A stretch of 22,398 nucleotides of DNA from a virus. Each line of letters begins with the position of its first letter. The first letter of the stretch is position 1. This document shows, one piece after another, positions 1-6,744 of the stretch. Where the stretch lies: positions 1-22,398 of the IMG/VR virus record IMGVR_UViG_3300042402_000268. One strand, 5' to 3'. The notes beneath the pieces are model-generated. The model was given only the letters and a program-made list of their open reading frames with translations. It was not told where the DNA came from and did no database searches. A program made the translations under genes and the position numbers.

Positions 1-143
1 CGATGCATACGTTCGCTGCCCTTGCTGAAACAATAGGCAGCAAATACCACAAATATACTATACGGAATGCCTGGAGTAATAACTCCAATGTAGGCCATGC
101 CTAGGCTGAGAAATCCTAAAATGTTCCAGAATAATTTTTTCAT
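1..143 (-). CDS. YbaN/DUF454-family inner-membrane protein (C-terminus beyond window)
   Basis: The first 47 codons are present and the rest lies outside the window. The protein begins MKKLFWNILGFLSLGMAYIG and continues with a TPGIP turn and a second hydrophobic stretch ending CFSKGSERMH. This matches the layout of the bacterial YbaN/DUF454 family: two short hydrophobic helices around a P-x-x-P-type turn, then a C-F/A-R/K-x-S-x-R-x-H segment. The family is an integral membrane protein of unknown function. Its ATG overlaps the TGA of the PAAR-M15 gene (ATGA), so it is probably translated by coupling at the end of that structural transcript. A host-like membrane protein next to a spike-tip gene is odd. 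It may alter the membrane, but that is a guess. Confidence 0.6.
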   Translation of the reverse strand, partial: MKKLFWNILGFLSLGMAYIGVITPGIPYSIFVVFAAYCFSKGSERMH

Positions 144-1114
144 ACTAGTTGTACCAGTCCTTGACCATAGGTCTTATCATTTAGCAAAGTCAACACCTGT
201 TTTCTTTGTTGATCTTTAGCAAAGCTGACGTGTATCCAGGGCAATCCCGAGCCAGTTGTTTTGTATTCTAATAGCAATTGATCGTAACTGACATTGTCTC
301 TAATCCACAAAGCTATATCATAGTAATCACTTTTTGCAACACCTCTAAATTGAATATCTGCTGCCTGTCCTTTTGGATGTTGACTTTTTGGATTACTGCC
401 AGGAGGACGCCAAGTGTTAGTAACAAATGCACCAGAATATTTGGCTCGAATAGGTTCTATACAGTTGACCGCCAACAATTTTAAATTACAACAAATTTCT
501 TCAACACTAAGACCACCAGCGGGCGCTCTAAGAGAGTTGTCAAATACCACATGAGGTTTTCTAGTTAATTTTCCCACAGTGTAAGTTGCAGTTAACTGTA
601 TGCCGTCAATGGCATCTCCGGTGGGGAAGGGAGTTATGCTGGCAATGTCCGAGCAGTCTTTTGACAAAGCTGCTGGCGACTTAGGCGGCGCTGTATCTTC
701 AGCTTTTTTATCAACCTTGGCTTCTAATTCAGTTTTGTCTATACTAGGCTTGCTGGCAACAAAAGCAGCACCCGAGCCAGGAACATCAGCATCGTCATCG
801 TCGCCTTCGTTCATATCTCTGTTTGCGGGAGTATCAGTATCAACTTCGTCACCTGCAAATACGTCACCGCTACCTGTGGCAAAATGCCCGCAGGTTGCAG
901 AATCCCCAGCCCTTACTGTAGGTATATTGTTTGTAAATACAGATTGACTGCCTTCGGCCATAGTTGGCCCGCGATGGGCACCACGGCCGTGTCCAGCAAC
1001 AGCATCTCCTAATCTTACCGTAGGGTCATTATTGGTAAAGACATCGCCGGAGCCTTGTATCAGTGCTCCGCCGGCAATGTCTGTTCCTGCATCTCTTGAT
1101 ACCCCAGCAGTCAT
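140..1114 (-). CDS. PAAR-repeat spike-tip protein fused to an M15-type peptidase
   Basis: 324 residues. The N-terminal ~90 residues carry PAAR-like repeats: two VFTNN-x-PTVR-x-GD units (near residues 25-37 and 59-71) and a third GSGDVFAGD (81-89). PAAR domains cap the tail spike of contractile machines. An acidic, Ala/Pro-rich linker follows (about 90-155). The C-terminal part has the M15 D-Ala-D-Ala carboxypeptidase/endopeptidase signature: SQHPKGQAAD with His246 and Asp253, Glu283, and WIH with His295, the expected zinc and catalytic set. Inference: the tip pierces the outer membrane and the peptidase cuts peptidoglycan cross-bridges, doing the job T4 gives to gp5 lysozyme. It starts 1 nt after the stop of the 107-aa gene, in the same late transcript. 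Whether it cleaves peptide or only binds cannot be told from sequence. Confidence 0.85.
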   Translation of the reverse strand: MTAGVSRDAGTDIAGGALIQGSGDVFTNNDPTVRLGDAVAGHGRGAHRGPTMAEGSQSVFTNNIPTVRAGDSATCGHFATGSGDVFAGDEVDTDTPANRDMNEGDDDDADVPGSGAAFVASKPSIDKTELEAKVDKKAEDTAPPKSPAALSKDCSDIASITPFPTGDAIDGIQLTATYTVGKLTRKPHVVFDNSLRAPAGGLSVEEICCNLKLLAVNCIEPIRAKYSGAFVTNTWRPPGSNPKSQHPKGQAADIQFRGVAKSDYYDIALWIRDNVSYDQLLLEYKTTGSGLPWIHVSFAKDQQRKQVLTLLNDKTYGQGLVQLV

Positions 1115-1115
1115 A

Positions 1116-1439
1116 TTAGAATTCTTTAGGCAATGTGCCTACCTGAGCTTTTAACGATGCAAAGTCTGTTATGCCCTGTGCTAGTAATGATTTATAAATT
1201 GAATACACACTGATCCATTCGTATGGACTGATAACATGGATTCCGGGGCCTTCCCCTAGTTCTTTCAGTTTTTTCTGATGGCTTTCGATTTCTCCCAACT
1301 TGGTAGCCAATATGGTTGTTTGTGCAGCCAATGTAGCTAGGGAAGTTTTAATGTCTGTTGAATTTGAAGCAATAGTACCTAATGCAGTAGCAATGCTAGA
1401 ATAATACTCGCTATAATCAATTGGATCGCCGGCGGCCAT
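1116..1439 (-). CDS. Small coiled-coil phage protein, probably virion-associated
   Basis: 107 residues, not matched to a named family. The first two thirds are Ser/Thr/Ala-rich with heptad-like hydrophobic spacing (IATALGTIASNSTDIK, then TILATKLGEIESHQKKLKEL), which predicts a coiled coil or helical hairpin. The C-terminal third (ISPYEWISVYSIYKSLLAQG) looks globular. A late-type promoter (1458-1465) and an AAGGAA Shine-Dalgarno site lie directly upstream. The next gene is the PAAR-M15 tip, 1 nt away. First position in a late transcript with a spike-tip protein suggests a structural or assembly role such as a tip chaperone. This rests only on context. Confidence 0.7.
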   Translation of the reverse strand: MAAGDPIDYSEYYSSIATALGTIASNSTDIKTSLATLAAQTTILATKLGEIESHQKKLKELGEGPGIHVISPYEWISVYSIYKSLLAQGITDFASLKAQVGTLPKEF

Positions 1440-1457
1440 AATAGTTCCTTAAACTAG

Positions 1458-1465
1458 TATTTAAG
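1458..1465 (-). promoter_or_regulatory. T4-type late promoter CTTAAATA
   Basis: Minus-strand CTTAAATA. With the T4 rule (last A at -6), transcription would start at 1452 and give a 13-nt leader TTAAGGAACTATT that carries the Shine-Dalgarno site of the 107-aa gene. The TAA at 1461-1463 is also the stop codon of the LSm-like gene. Confidence 0.7.
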
Positions 1466-1751
1466 CCAGCGCAATGCCGGTGGTTGATTCAAGGAACTGT
1501 TTGGCAAATGCTTCATCAGTTGCTTCTGCTACTGTAACTGTAGTCTTAGACAATTTGATATCTGCATTTGGACTAACTGTAAACAAGTAGGGCATTAGGC
1601 CTGGTCCTTTTGCACCCATACCAATAACCATTGGCTTTGATAACTTGTAATAGTCGTTTGTTTCTTCTGCTAGTTTGGCCACAATTTCTTCACCGCTTGT
1701 AAGTTTAAGTGTGATAACTTCGCCTGCGCTTACGCCTTTATTAATTAACAT
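1461..1751 (-). CDS. LSm-like small beta-barrel phage protein
   Basis: 96 residues. The segment from about residue 11 (EVITLKLTSGEEIVAKLAEE, then YYKLSKPMVI) has the rhythm of an LSm/SH3-like beta barrel: strand, SGEE turn, strand with alternating hydrophobics, then a strand ending in P-hydrophobic. Proteins of this type recur in marine T4-like phages with unknown function. An AAGGAAAC Shine-Dalgarno site precedes the ATG. The gene lies between glutaredoxin and the late promoter for the 107-aa/PAAR unit, and its stop codon is part of that promoter. RNA binding would be expected of a true LSm protein, but no RNA-contact residues can be identified with confidence. Confidence 0.65.
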   Translation of the reverse strand: MLINKGVSAGEVITLKLTSGEEIVAKLAEETNDYYKLSKPMVIGMGAKGPGLMPYLFTVSPNADIKLSKTTVTVAEATDEAFAKQFLESTTGIALA

Positions 1752-1765
1752 TTTTAGTTTCCTTT

Positions 1766-2017
1766 TTAGTATCCGGTGCCGTTAAACCCGGTTTCGTCAA
1801 TGTATTTTTTTAATTCTGTAAAGCCACCAATCGCATTGCCATTGATGATAATTTGTGGAACTGTTCGAGCATTTGGTACTGCTTCTAACAATTCTTCTTT
1901 AGTGTATCCGTCACCAATTTTATGTTCTTTAAACGGAATTCTACGATCTTTTAACAGGGCCTTGGCCTGATCACAATAGGGGCAGTTGTACTTGCTCCAT
2001 ATAATAACTGGGTTCAT
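1766..2017 (-). CDS. Glutaredoxin
   Basis: 83 residues, the usual length of a single-domain dithiol glutaredoxin. The active site is CPYC at residues 12-15 after a first beta strand (PVIIWSKYN). The cis-Pro motif TVPQI and the glutathione-binding GG (IGGFTEL) follow in the right order. It would use glutathione to reduce the C-terminal CxxC of NrdA after each catalytic cycle, the job nrdC does in T4. It lies in the nrd transcript behind nrdB and a 55-aa gene, with an AAGGAAAC ribosome site. Family assignment is secure; electron transfer to NrdA is inferred from the operon. Confidence 0.93.
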   Translation of the reverse strand: MNPVIIWSKYNCPYCDQAKALLKDRRIPFKEHKIGDGYTKEELLEAVPNARTVPQIIINGNAIGGFTELKKYIDETGFNGTGY

Positions 2018-2027
2018 TTTGTTTCCT

Positions 2028-2195
2028 TTAATTTGAATATACTATTGATCCTTTCGAGTCAGTGACTCTGACTAGAATTGATCCTTTATTTTTCTTAAAA
2101 AGAGCTGCCTGGATAGCAGCAGCTTCGGTACCATATGTTCCTAGGGTAGACCAGGATTCGTATGGACTTTTATTTTTAAATTGTACTTTAAACAT
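2028..2195 (-). CDS. 55-aa conserved-looking small protein in the nrd operon
   Basis: A 55-codon gene whose ATG overlaps the nrdB TAA by one base (TAATG), with CCGGAG upstream as Shine-Dalgarno. The protein runs MFKVQFKNKSPYESW through GTYGTEAAAIQAAL to KGSILVRVTDSKGSIVYSN. The pattern is beta strand, aromatic turn, short amphipathic helix (TEAAAIQAAL), then two strands, a plausible alpha+beta mini-domain in which the helix indexes paired residues. No family could be named. Tight coupling to nrdB and glutaredoxin on both sides suggests a role with the reductase or simple genome compaction. It is supported by reading frame, coupling and ribosome site rather than homology. Confidence 0.75.
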   Translation of the reverse strand: MFKVQFKNKSPYESWSTLGTYGTEAAAIQAALFKKNKGSILVRVTDSKGSIVYSN

Positions 2196-3298
2196 TATAA
2201 CTCCGGAAGGTCCGCATAGTCAATGCCTTCGCCCATAACTCCAATGACATAATTGGTTGATTCGTTTTCTTGTAAGGCAGTTTGTTTCTTGCTGGTATCG
2301 GTATGCTTGTTGAACCAAGGAATTGGTGTTGACTTAGGAGCACTTGCTTGATACTTAATGCCAATTTGCTTTAGTGCATCTAGTGCAGTGTAGTCCACAA
2401 AGTCACGCAGAATGTTTGCATTGAGTCCGATAACTGGACCCAGTTTAAACAAATAGGTAGCCCACTCTTTTTCTTCACGAATAACATCCATATACATTTG
2501 ATAGACTTCTGCCTGGCAGGTGTCTCGAGCTTCAACAAATCTTGGATCCTCTTTAACCACTTGATTGATCAAGAAAGCAGTCCAACCCTTGTGTAACAAT
2601 TCGTCTTGTAGGATCAAGCTGATGATGTTGCCATTGCCAATAAAGATCTTGTTCTCAACCATTGCAAGACTAGTAGCAAATGACACCATAAAGCGGAAGG
2701 CTTCTAGTGCGTAGCTGGCATTAAGGGCTAACCAAATTGCTCTTATATGATCTTTTTCTTGAACTGAATCAGGATTGATTTCTTTCTGACAGTTTACTTG
2801 ATGTAATAGATCGTAATACTTGCCTACACTACTAGCCATGCCTACAATCTCAGCGGTGTCGTGTATGGTATTAAAAACTTCTTTAGGTACGTTATATATA
2901 TTTCGAATGATATGACTGTAAGATTTACTATGAATATTTGTTTCATAAAAAGTCCAGTTATAAACTAATGCTTCTAGTTCTGGCAGACTGATCACTGGTG
3001 TAAAAATCTGACTTGGTCCACGGCCTTGCAAACTGTCCAATGCTGTTTGACGTAGCAGGTTTGATGTAAAGATATGCTTGACCGCATCGCTGGCGTCTTT
3101 AAAGTCGTTGGCATCTTTTGAAAGGCTGATCTCTTCTGGTTGCCAAAAGAAACCACGTGCAGTTGCTTCAAAGTCTGCAATCTTTTTATATTTTACTTCT
3201 TCAAAGCGTTGGATAGTAACTGGGCCTGCTGGATCTAAAAACATCTTACGATTTAGATAGTCTGTCTTGGTGTGTAAGTTGTATTGTTGTTTTGACAT
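2195..3298 (-). CDS. nrdB: Ribonucleoside-diphosphate reductase class Ia, beta (radical) subunit
   Basis: 367 residues from the ATG at 3298. The open frame reaches a TTG at 3319, but the ATG is 1 nt after the aldolase stop and has AGGAAAA spaced upstream, so it was chosen. NrdB holds the di-iron tyrosyl radical and forms dNDPs with NrdA. The expected ligands are visible: Asp88 (LDSLQGR), Glu119 and His123, Glu199 (ALEAFRF), Glu233 and His236 (QDELLH). The radical Tyr127 sits in HSKSYSH, and a C-terminal Tyr in ESTNYVIG is the likely radical-transfer residue. One oddity: the first helix reads E-T-N-I-H, three residues between Glu and His, where E. coli NrdB has E-T-I-H. The Tyr keeps its spacing from the His. 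Confidence 0.95.
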   Translation of the reverse strand: MSKQQYNLHTKTDYLNRKMFLDPAGPVTIQRFEEVKYKKIADFEATARGFFWQPEEISLSKDANDFKDASDAVKHIFTSNLLRQTALDSLQGRGPSQIFTPVISLPELEALVYNWTFYETNIHSKSYSHIIRNIYNVPKEVFNTIHDTAEIVGMASSVGKYYDLLHQVNCQKEINPDSVQEKDHIRAIWLALNASYALEAFRFMVSFATSLAMVENKIFIGNGNIISLILQDELLHKGWTAFLINQVVKEDPRFVEARDTCQAEVYQMYMDVIREEKEWATYLFKLGPVIGLNANILRDFVDYTALDALKQIGIKYQASAPKSTPIPWFNKHTDTSKKQTALQENESTNYVIGVMGEGIDYADLPEL

Positions 3299-3299
3299 T

Positions 3300-3956
3300 T
3301 TAATATTTTCCTGATGCAAGTACTATCTTGCAAATGTGTTCTAATCTTTCTATGTGCTCATAGGCACGCCACGGACTAGTATCGATTGCTACAACACCAT
3401 GTCCTTTGATGCCCAAAATGTCGTAGGCAATGTTACCATAATCATCTAACTGTAAATTCTTGTGGCACTGGTCAGCAAGTTCTTGACTGATTGGCGGCAC
3501 ATCGCCCACATTAGGTGCTACCTTGGTATAGCGATTCAATTCTGGAAATGCTGCACTTACGGTACTCAAATCAATACCGGCATGCATTGCCGCAATACAG
3601 TAGGTAGGATGAACGTGTACTACTACACGAACTTCACCTGCGTGTTGTCCCATCTCACGTTGTAATCCGAAATGTAAAGGAAGTTCGCCACTAGGCTTTA
3701 GATTAGCACTAATGTCAGTGTAAGGCAAATCGCGCCAATTGTAAGCATAGATGCCTGTGCCGTGTCCACTGTTTATAGTTCTATCAATACTAATCTTCTT
3801 AAACTGATCAGGTTGCAGTGTTTGTTTACGCACACCACTAGGTGTAATGTAAAAGTGATCACGGTCGTGATGACGAATTGAAACATTGCCATCACGACTG
3901 GTAATCCAGTTACGCTTGTAAGCGTCGGTCATTATATCACATATGGTTTCTAACAT
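3300..3956 (-). CDS. Class II aldolase/adducin-family protein
   Basis: 218 residues, typical of fuculose-phosphate aldolase, ribulose-phosphate epimerase and methylthioribulose-phosphate dehydratase relatives. Family motifs in order: GNVSIR (24-29), ITPSGV (37-42), PSGELPLH with Glu91, HVHPT with His114 and His116, and KGHGVVAI with His185. These are the catalytic Glu and three-His zinc site. The substrate cannot be read from the sequence; a small phosphorylated sugar is likely. The start ATG overlaps the nrdA stop (TAATG) and nrdB follows 1 nt after its stop, so it is translated as part of the reductase operon. That position is unusual and points to a role in nucleotide or pentose metabolism during infection. 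Confidence 0.85.
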   Translation of the reverse strand: MLETICDIMTDAYKRNWITSRDGNVSIRHHDRDHFYITPSGVRKQTLQPDQFKKISIDRTINSGHGTGIYAYNWRDLPYTDISANLKPSGELPLHFGLQREMGQHAGEVRVVVHVHPTYCIAAMHAGIDLSTVSAAFPELNRYTKVAPNVGDVPPISQELADQCHKNLQLDDYGNIAYDILGIKGHGVVAIDTSPWRAYEHIERLEHICKIVLASGKY

Positions 3957-6295
3957 TATAATTTACAGCTTTCGCAATCTTCTTCAATACTTGTTTCGAC
4001 TTCACGTTCATTGTGAAACCCATTGTAGTGTACTTCTGGTGTTGGCTCTGCCGAGGCCTTGCTGCCTGCTTTGTTAATTAGACTGTAGTAGAATGTCTTC
4101 AATCCCCACAAGTGAGCCTGCATTAAATTCTTAGCAATTAGTGTTGTAGGCACTCTGCGATCAGCCCAGTGTGCTGGGTTGTAGAACGTGTTAGTTGAGA
4201 TGCTTTGATCAACATAAACTGCTAGTACAGCCGCAGTTTTTAAGTAGCCGTCACAGTCTTTTTGTTCCCACATCAACTGATACTTGTTCTTCAATCTGTT
4301 GTACTCTGGAACTACCTGCGTAAAACTACCTGCCTTACTTTCCTTAGTGCTAATCAGGCTCATAGGCATTTCAATACCGTTGGTTGAATTAATTACAACA
4401 CTTGAGCTTTCTACTGGAGCAATGGCCATTAGTGTGGCATTGCGAACACCATACTGTTTCATATTGGATCGCAGTGTTTCCCAATCTAGTTCTGGAGCAA
4501 AGTCTGCTAGTTCATTCACACCTTTGGCTCGAAGCTCCCATGGGAAAGTACCTTGACCGTAGCGTGTTTTGTCTGAATGCACACAAGCACCACGTTCTTT
4601 GGCCAACTCCACTGTGGCTTCTGTCAAGTAGTAGGCTTGGTGCTCCATCCAACTCTTGACTTCCTGTAAGGCATCCTTCTCGCCGTACTTCAGGCTGCGT
4701 TTGGCATGCCAGTAGGCCAAATTAGTAACACCAATGCCTAGTGGCTGTATCTCGTCGTTACTCAGCTTGCTCTGTATCGACAAGAAGTCTTGATAGTCAA
4801 GAATGTTACACAGGCTACGCTGTAGAATCCTACAGGCTCTACGCATATCCTCTGGATTACGGAACGATCCCCAGTTAATAGATCCCAGTGTACATAACGC
4901 TATGCGGCCATCAGCGTCATCTAATCTTTTAAATGAACGTGTGGGTAATAGGATCTCACAGCACAAGTTACTTTGATAAATCGTATGATACTCGGGATCA
5001 AAAGGTCCTTGGTTCATTACATTATCAATGAACACGAGATATATTCGACCCGTGTCTGTGCGTTCTTTTAGTATACCACTCTTGAACACTTCTTCAGCAC
5101 TCATGGTTTTTTTTCTTAAACCCTGTTGCTTTTCATATTTTATGTAAAGCTCTTCGAACAGTTCTGTGTTCTTATAGAAAGCTTCGTATAGGTCTGGCAC
5201 TTCGTTGGGATCAAAGAATGTTATTTGTTCTTTGTTTTTGAATCGTCTCCAGAAGAAAGCACTAAGCACAACCCCATAATCCATATGACGGACTCGGGTT
5301 TCTTCTGTTCCTTGATTGTTTTTAAGAACAATAAGATCATCAAACTGAAGATGCCAAATAGGATAGAATACAGTAGCACTTGCATTACGAATACCTCCCT
5401 GCGAACATGATCGCAAATCGCCGAACCATTTTTTCAGGAAAGGTATCATACCTGTGTGCATAATCTCACCACCTCTGATGGGACTACCCAATGGACGTAG
5501 ACGTCCTATCTCCAAACCAATGCCAGCACGTTTGCTAGCATACTTGGCCATCATTTCGCCACTAGCAAAAATGGAGTCAAGATCATCATCACTGCGAATG
5601 AGCACACAACTAGAGAACTGCTTAGTGGGTGTGCCAAGCCCAGCAAGAACAGGAGTAGCGAGAGTAAATAGACCGTCTGAAGCCGCATTGTAATATTCCT
5701 TAATGTAACGCATACGAGCCGCATTGGGCTCTTCTTTGTGGAACACAGTGGCCGCGGCCACCATGTATCTAATCTGAGGGGTTTCGTAAGTTTGTTTAGT
5801 CGCTCTATTCTTGACCAGATACTTTTCGATCAGTTGTTCAATGGCAGCATAGGAATAACCTTCGTCCTTGGTATGATCGATCATATCTTGCATCTTGTTC
5901 CAATCATCTTCCGAGTACCACGTTAATAGATCGGGTGTATATAGACCAGTTGCTACATTCTTTTTAACAATTTCGTAAAGGTGGGGAGGATCATAACTAC
6001 CATACACATCCTTCCTAAGCATGCTCAAACGCTGTTTGCCTGCTACATATTGATAATTGATATTGCCCACATCAGGGTTTGATTCAACATCAATAAGATC
6101 CACGATTGCTCGTAGAGTAATACCGTCTACTTCTCTAGTGGTAATGCCGTCATAAAAATGAGGCTGTGCCTTGATCTCAATCATTGATTGACTGACATCG
6201 GCGATTCCTGAACAAATCTTAGCGACCTGTGCCTGCCATTTTTCTATGGTTAGTGACTCTTTGTTTCCGTTTCTTTTTATTACTGTAATGGTCAT
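3956..6295 (-). CDS. nrdA: Ribonucleoside-diphosphate reductase class Ia, alpha (catalytic) subunit
   Basis: 779 residues, full length for NrdA. An ATP-cone occupies the N-terminus (VIKRNGNKE at about 5-13 to roughly residue 100), so dATP feedback is possible. The catalytic core has Cys230 (FSSCVLI), Asn443-Cys445-Glu447 (SNLCCEI) with Cys445 as the thiyl radical site, and Cys468 (ALCTLGS), the redox partner of Cys230. Tyr736-Tyr737 (TFYYSL) are the radical-transfer pair. The tail ends CESCKL with Cys774 and Cys777, reloaded by glutaredoxin. A CAGGA Shine-Dalgarno site sits in the 15-nt leader predicted from a late-type promoter at 6316-6323. In T4 this gene is early, so a late-type signal here is noteworthy. 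Confidence 0.97.
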   Translation of the reverse strand: MTITVIKRNGNKESLTIEKWQAQVAKICSGIADVSQSMIEIKAQPHFYDGITTREVDGITLRAIVDLIDVESNPDVGNINYQYVAGKQRLSMLRKDVYGSYDPPHLYEIVKKNVATGLYTPDLLTWYSEDDWNKMQDMIDHTKDEGYSYAAIEQLIEKYLVKNRATKQTYETPQIRYMVAAATVFHKEEPNAARMRYIKEYYNAASDGLFTLATPVLAGLGTPTKQFSSCVLIRSDDDLDSIFASGEMMAKYASKRAGIGLEIGRLRPLGSPIRGGEIMHTGMIPFLKKWFGDLRSCSQGGIRNASATVFYPIWHLQFDDLIVLKNNQGTEETRVRHMDYGVVLSAFFWRRFKNKEQITFFDPNEVPDLYEAFYKNTELFEELYIKYEKQQGLRKKTMSAEEVFKSGILKERTDTGRIYLVFIDNVMNQGPFDPEYHTIYQSNLCCEILLPTRSFKRLDDADGRIALCTLGSINWGSFRNPEDMRRACRILQRSLCNILDYQDFLSIQSKLSNDEIQPLGIGVTNLAYWHAKRSLKYGEKDALQEVKSWMEHQAYYLTEATVELAKERGACVHSDKTRYGQGTFPWELRAKGVNELADFAPELDWETLRSNMKQYGVRNATLMAIAPVESSSVVINSTNGIEMPMSLISTKESKAGSFTQVVPEYNRLKNKYQLMWEQKDCDGYLKTAAVLAVYVDQSISTNTFYNPAHWADRRVPTTLIAKNLMQAHLWGLKTFYYSLINKAGSKASAEPTPEVHYNGFHNEREVETSIEEDCESCKL

Positions 6296-6315
6296 TCTAT
6301 GATTTTCCTGTATGA

Positions 6316-6323
6316 TATTTATT
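6316..6323 (-). promoter_or_regulatory. Late-type promoter AATAAATA ahead of nrdA
   Basis: Minus-strand AATAAATA; predicted start at 6310, giving leader CAGGAAAATCATAGA with a Shine-Dalgarno site for nrdA. The TAA at 6319-6321 is also the stop of the preceding gene. A weak sigma70 alternative (TATCAT at 6313-6318) overlaps it without a convincing -35. Confidence 0.55.
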
Positions 6324-6744
6324 GCAGAGTTTTTACAGAAAACAATATGTTGGTTTGAACATTTTTAAAGTCTTCAATTGAGGCCACTGCGCCATAATAA
6401 AAATTTAGTACATACGTATTATCGATTACAAGATAATAATCGTGATCTTTTTCTTTTTGGGACATAGACATATGTATCTCGCAAACTGCATCCATAAACC
6501 GCTGTGTTAATTTAATAGTATACAGCATTCCTAGAACTATTGCAAGACTGTCTAATTTTTGATCAAGAATAAGGTGCCAAGGATCTGGCCAAGTCTGAGG
6601 AGTTTTGGGATTGAGATAGTCACTGACAAACGGAGCACGACTCCAAAACTCAGCCACATCTTCTAAAGGTGTTGGGCTGTGTTCTAGCTGTTGTCTAAAT
6701 TCTTTCCATTTGGCCAGTCTATCTATACCATATGCATCAAACAC
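6319..6744 (-). CDS. Conserved T4-like phage protein of unknown function
   Basis: 141 residues from a GTG start at 6744 (first residues M-F-D-A-Y-G). GTG is preferred because it keeps the conserved-looking N-terminus and has TAGG five bases upstream. It overlaps the end of the tail-spike gene by 8 bases. The protein is rich in aromatics and has a WPDPWHLIL segment near residue 53 and a hydrophobic helix (LAIVLGMLYTIKL). The combination FWSRAPFV, WPDPWHLI and MLYT is one I associate from memory with T4-like aquatic phage proteins near tail-fibre genes. No enzymatic motif is visible. A tail-fibre assembly or attachment role is an inference from position. Confidence 0.75.
   Translation of the reverse strand: MFDAYGIDRLAKWKEFRQQLEHSPTPLEDVAEFWSRAPFVSDYLNPKTPQTWPDPWHLILDQKLDSLAIVLGMLYTIKLTQRFMDAVCEIHMSMSQKEKDHDYYLVIDNTYVLNFYYGAVASIEDFKNVQTNILFSVKTLQ

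Noticed and set aside
3299-3319. Longer NrdB from a TTG at 3319
   Set aside because: It overlaps the aldolase gene and has no ribosome site; the ATG at 3298 has both good spacing and a Shine-Dalgarno site.
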